A program made the position numbers and the translations under genes. A stretch of 5,630 bases of DNA, from NCBI GenBank assembly GCA_964466595.1, contig CAYXNR010000083.1, positions 1 to 5,630 on the forward strand, in the 5' to 3' direction. How positions within the stretch are numbered: the stretch's first letter is position 1; the number at the start of each line of letters is the position of its first letter. The notes under the pieces are model-generated. The model was given only the letters and a program-made list of their open reading frames with translations. It made no database searches and was not told the DNA's origin. This DNA comes from JABDGC01 sp964466595 (GTDB lineage Bacteria > Pseudomonadota > Gammaproteobacteria > DSM-16500). This document shows, piece after piece, positions 1 to 5,630 of the stretch.

Positions 1-4604
<4,604 letters not shown>

Positions 4605-4610
4605 ACCCTA

Positions 4611-4615
4611 CCTCT
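4611..4615 (-). promoter_or_regulatory. Ribosome-binding site of the large gene
   Basis: Read on the minus strand this is AGAGG, with GAGG ending 6 nt before the ATG at 4604. It fixes the start of the large protein. Confidence 0.7.
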
Positions 4616-4635
4616 ATACGTATGTGTTTTTAATA

Positions 4636-4650
4636 GTGTAATTTTTACAC
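4636..4650. promoter_or_regulatory. Perfect inverted repeat GTGTAA-TTT-TTACAC between the divergent genes
   Basis: The six-base arms at 4636-4641 and 4645-4650 are exact reverse complements around a 3-nt centre. It lies between the candidate minus-strand -10 and the large gene's ribosome-binding site, so it could be an operator for a dimeric regulator or a small leader hairpin. No known regulator site is recognised. Confidence 0.35.
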
Positions 4651-4664
4651 AAATTTGTTATTTA

Positions 4665-4670
4665 ATTATA
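4665..4670 (-). promoter_or_regulatory. Candidate -10 element for the large gene
   Basis: The minus strand reads TATAAT, a perfect -10 match in an AT-rich region, about 60 nt before the start codon. I find no convincing -35 hexamer at 16-18 nt upstream. Such matches also arise by chance in AT-rich DNA. Confidence 0.3.
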
Positions 4671-4698
4671 ATTCAAAAACAGAATATAAGCTTTAAAA

Positions 4699-4727
4699 TT
4701 GTTTTTTTTATTAAAATCTTATATACT
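4699..4727 (+). promoter_or_regulatory. Candidate sigma-70 promoter of kdsB
   Basis: TTGTTT (4699-4704) and TATACT (4722-4727) are separated by 17 nt. The -10 differs from consensus at one base; the -35 keeps only the TTG core. Transcription would begin near 4734, giving a leader of about 25 nt. This also argues that the in-frame TTG at 4699 belongs to the promoter and is not a start codon. Confidence 0.45.
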
Positions 4728-4746
4728 CAACGACTTTTCTGCACAC

Positions 4747-4750
4747 AAGG
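4747..4750 (+). promoter_or_regulatory. Ribosome-binding site of kdsB
   Basis: AAGG lies 8 nt before the ATG at 4759. It decides the start in favour of 4759 over the upstream in-frame TTG at 4699, which has no such site and would add 20 residues not expected in KdsB. Confidence 0.65.
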
Positions 4751-4758
4751 ATAAGTTA

Positions 4759-5496
4759 ATGAATAATAATATAAAAATACTCTGCGTCATTCCCAGTCGC
4801 ATCGGCTCCACCCGCCTTGCTCGTAAAGCCCTCGTTCCGATCCAAGGCAAGCCTATGATTCAATGGACTTATGAAAACGCTAGGCGCTGCTCTAGTCTCA
4901 CTAAGCTTGTGGTCGCAACCGATAGCCCAGAAATCGCCGAAGTCATCACCAACTGCGGCGGCACCGTCGAAATGACTGATCCTAAGATTGCAACCGGCTC
5001 AGATCGCGCTGCTGTTGTGGCTGAACGGCATCCAGAAATGGACGTGATTATCAATTTGCAAGGCGATGAGCCCTTCATTAAACCGCAGATGCTAGATGAA
5101 TTAATCAAACCTTTTTTTCAAACTGATATGCCTGAGATGGCAACGCTCGCCTTCCCCTTGCTGCCACATGAAATTACAGATCCAGGTATTGTAAAACTCG
5201 TCACAGACTTAAAACAGAATGCGCTTTATTTTTCTCGTTCAATGATTCCCTACCAACGTCAGCAAACAGCTGTACCGCTTTATCATCATATGGGTCTCTA
5301 TGCCTTTCGTCGCGATTTTCTCTTACGCTTTACGAAACTACCGCAGACGCCTTTGGAATTGACAGAGAGTTTAGAGCAACTTCGCGCTTTAGAGCATGGT
5401 CATCAGATACGGGTATGCTTGACAGAGCATCGAACACTTGAAGTGAATACGCCGGAGGAATTGGAGTTGGCGCAAAGCTTTCAATATGAATGCTGA
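4759..5496 (+). CDS. kdsB: 3-deoxy-manno-octulosonate cytidylyltransferase (CMP-Kdo synthetase)
   Basis: The enzyme joins CTP and Kdo to give CMP-Kdo and diphosphate in the cytoplasm. This activates Kdo for transfer onto lipid A precursors in lipopolysaccharide inner-core synthesis. From ATG 4759 the product is 245 residues, the usual family length. Visible family motifs: VIPSRIGSTRL (10-20), with R14 and the STR nucleotide-binding segment; K23; VVATDS (51-56); TGSDR (79-83); INLQGDEP (98-105), with D103 as metal ligand; ALYFSRSMIP (155-164); HHMGLYAFRRDFL (176-188); and LESLEQLR-like ESLEQLRALEHG (203-214). Two departures stand out. The usual LPGK is LARK (20-23), and the C-terminal DTPE motif reads NTPE (230-233), replacing an Asp that is a metal ligand in E. 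coli KdsB. An active enzyme is still likely, but altered sugar or metal use is possible. The gene stands alone here, divergent from the large gene. It looks more GC-rich than its neighbour. Confidence 0.93.
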   Translation: MNNNIKILCVIPSRIGSTRLARKALVPIQGKPMIQWTYENARRCSSLTKLVVATDSPEIAEVITNCGGTVEMTDPKIATGSDRAAVVAERHPEMDVIINLQGDEPFIKPQMLDELIKPFFQTDMPEMATLAFPLLPHEITDPGIVKLVTDLKQNALYFSRSMIPYQRQQTAVPLYHHMGLYAFRRDFLLRFTKLPQTPLELTESLEQLRALEHGHQIRVCLTEHRTLEVNTPEELELAQSFQYEC

Positions 5497-5517
5497 TGTC
5501 AAAGCCTCCCACCCCTA

Positions 5518-5550
5518 CCCCTCCCTCCACAAAAAGCGTGGCGGGAGGGG
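5518..5550. other. GC-rich hairpin downstream of kdsB
   Basis: CCCCTCCCTCCAC (5518-5530) can pair with GTGGCGGGAGGGG (5538-5550) across a 7-nt loop, with one mismatch in 13 pairs. It starts 22 nt after the kdsB stop and could slow or end transcription. No T-tract follows on either strand, so it is not a standard intrinsic terminator. Confidence 0.5.
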
Positions 5551-5630
5551 ATTCAAACAGGACTCAAAAAACGTGGCGGGAGGGGATTCAAATAGGGCTC
5601 AAAAAACGTGGTGGGAGGGGTTCAAACAGG
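5531..5630. repeat. 35-bp tandem repeat array, three copies in view, truncated by window edge
   Basis: Units at 5531-5565, 5566-5600 and 5601-5630 (incomplete) share an A-tract, then CGTGGYGGGAGGGG, then TTCAAAYAGG and a CTC end. Copies 1 and 2 differ at only a few positions. Copy 3 has a C-to-T change in the G-rich core and lacks the A before TTC. No reading frame of note crosses the array. Its full extent lies beyond the window. Confidence 0.9.

Noticed and set aside
4699..4758. TTG start extending KdsB by 20 residues
   Set aside because: The extension is AT-rich, overlaps the best promoter candidate and has no ribosome-binding site. The ATG at 4759 has AAGG at 8 nt and gives the normal family length.
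4869..5530. Minus-strand frames opposite kdsB (4869-5108 and 5330-5530)
   Set aside because: They are antisense shadows of a well-supported kdsB; the second also runs into the intergenic C-rich stretch.
5518..5550. Standard rho-independent terminator for kdsB
   Set aside because: The hairpin is strong, but the following plus-strand bases are ATTCAAACAG with no T-run, so I list it only as a hairpin.
5531..5630. tRNA gene or CRISPR array in the tail
   Set aside because: The T-arm-like TTTGAATCC segment has no accompanying D-arm, anticodon arm or CCA end, so no full tRNA can be folded. The repeats are directly adjacent, with no unique spacers between them, so it is not CRISPR.

Overview
The window holds two divergent genes and a short repeat-rich tail. 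Nearly all of the left 4.6 kb (positions 1-4604) is one uninterrupted minus-strand reading frame. It starts at 4604, runs through 1534 codons without a stop, and leaves the window at position 1, so its C-terminus is missing. The only other gene is a plus-strand kdsB (4759-5496), encoding the enzyme that activates Kdo for lipopolysaccharide synthesis. The organism is therefore almost certainly Gram-negative.

The large protein looks like a host-directed effector of an intracellular or protist-associated bacterium. From N- to C-terminus I read: an unassigned globular domain; an acidic low-complexity linker; a divergent kinase-like domain with lipid-kinase/HipA-style motifs (K491, E502, GDYSVHSSN at 625-633, IDWG at 650-653); a CE-clan (Ulp1/YopJ-like) cysteine protease or acetyltransferase domain with H933, D948, Q988 and C994; an unassigned region; a Gln/Glu/Arg-rich coiled coil; a hydrophobic stretch long enough for a two-helix membrane hairpin; and a polyglutamine tail written in a (CAACAG)n repeat at the window edge. 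Pairing a lipid-kinase-like and a ubiquitin/SUMO-protease-like module on one membrane-anchored chain recalls the effector repertoires of Legionellales (Legionella and relatives) and, less strongly, environmental Chlamydiae. KdsB does not settle the lineage, because its sequence is not typical of gammaproteobacterial KdsB.

The two genes are separated by an AT-rich 154-bp divergent promoter region (4605-4758) with a ribosome-binding site at each end and a perfect short inverted repeat. They are not an operon and I see no functional link: kdsB is a housekeeping envelope gene, the large gene an accessory one. KdsB has two departures from its family consensus, LPGK changed to LARK and the metal-binding Asp of the C-terminal DTPE motif changed to Asn.

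Downstream of kdsB (5497-5630) there is no gene. A C-rich arm can fold onto a G-rich arm, and that G-rich arm begins an array of 35-bp tandem repeats (three copies in view) running off the right edge.
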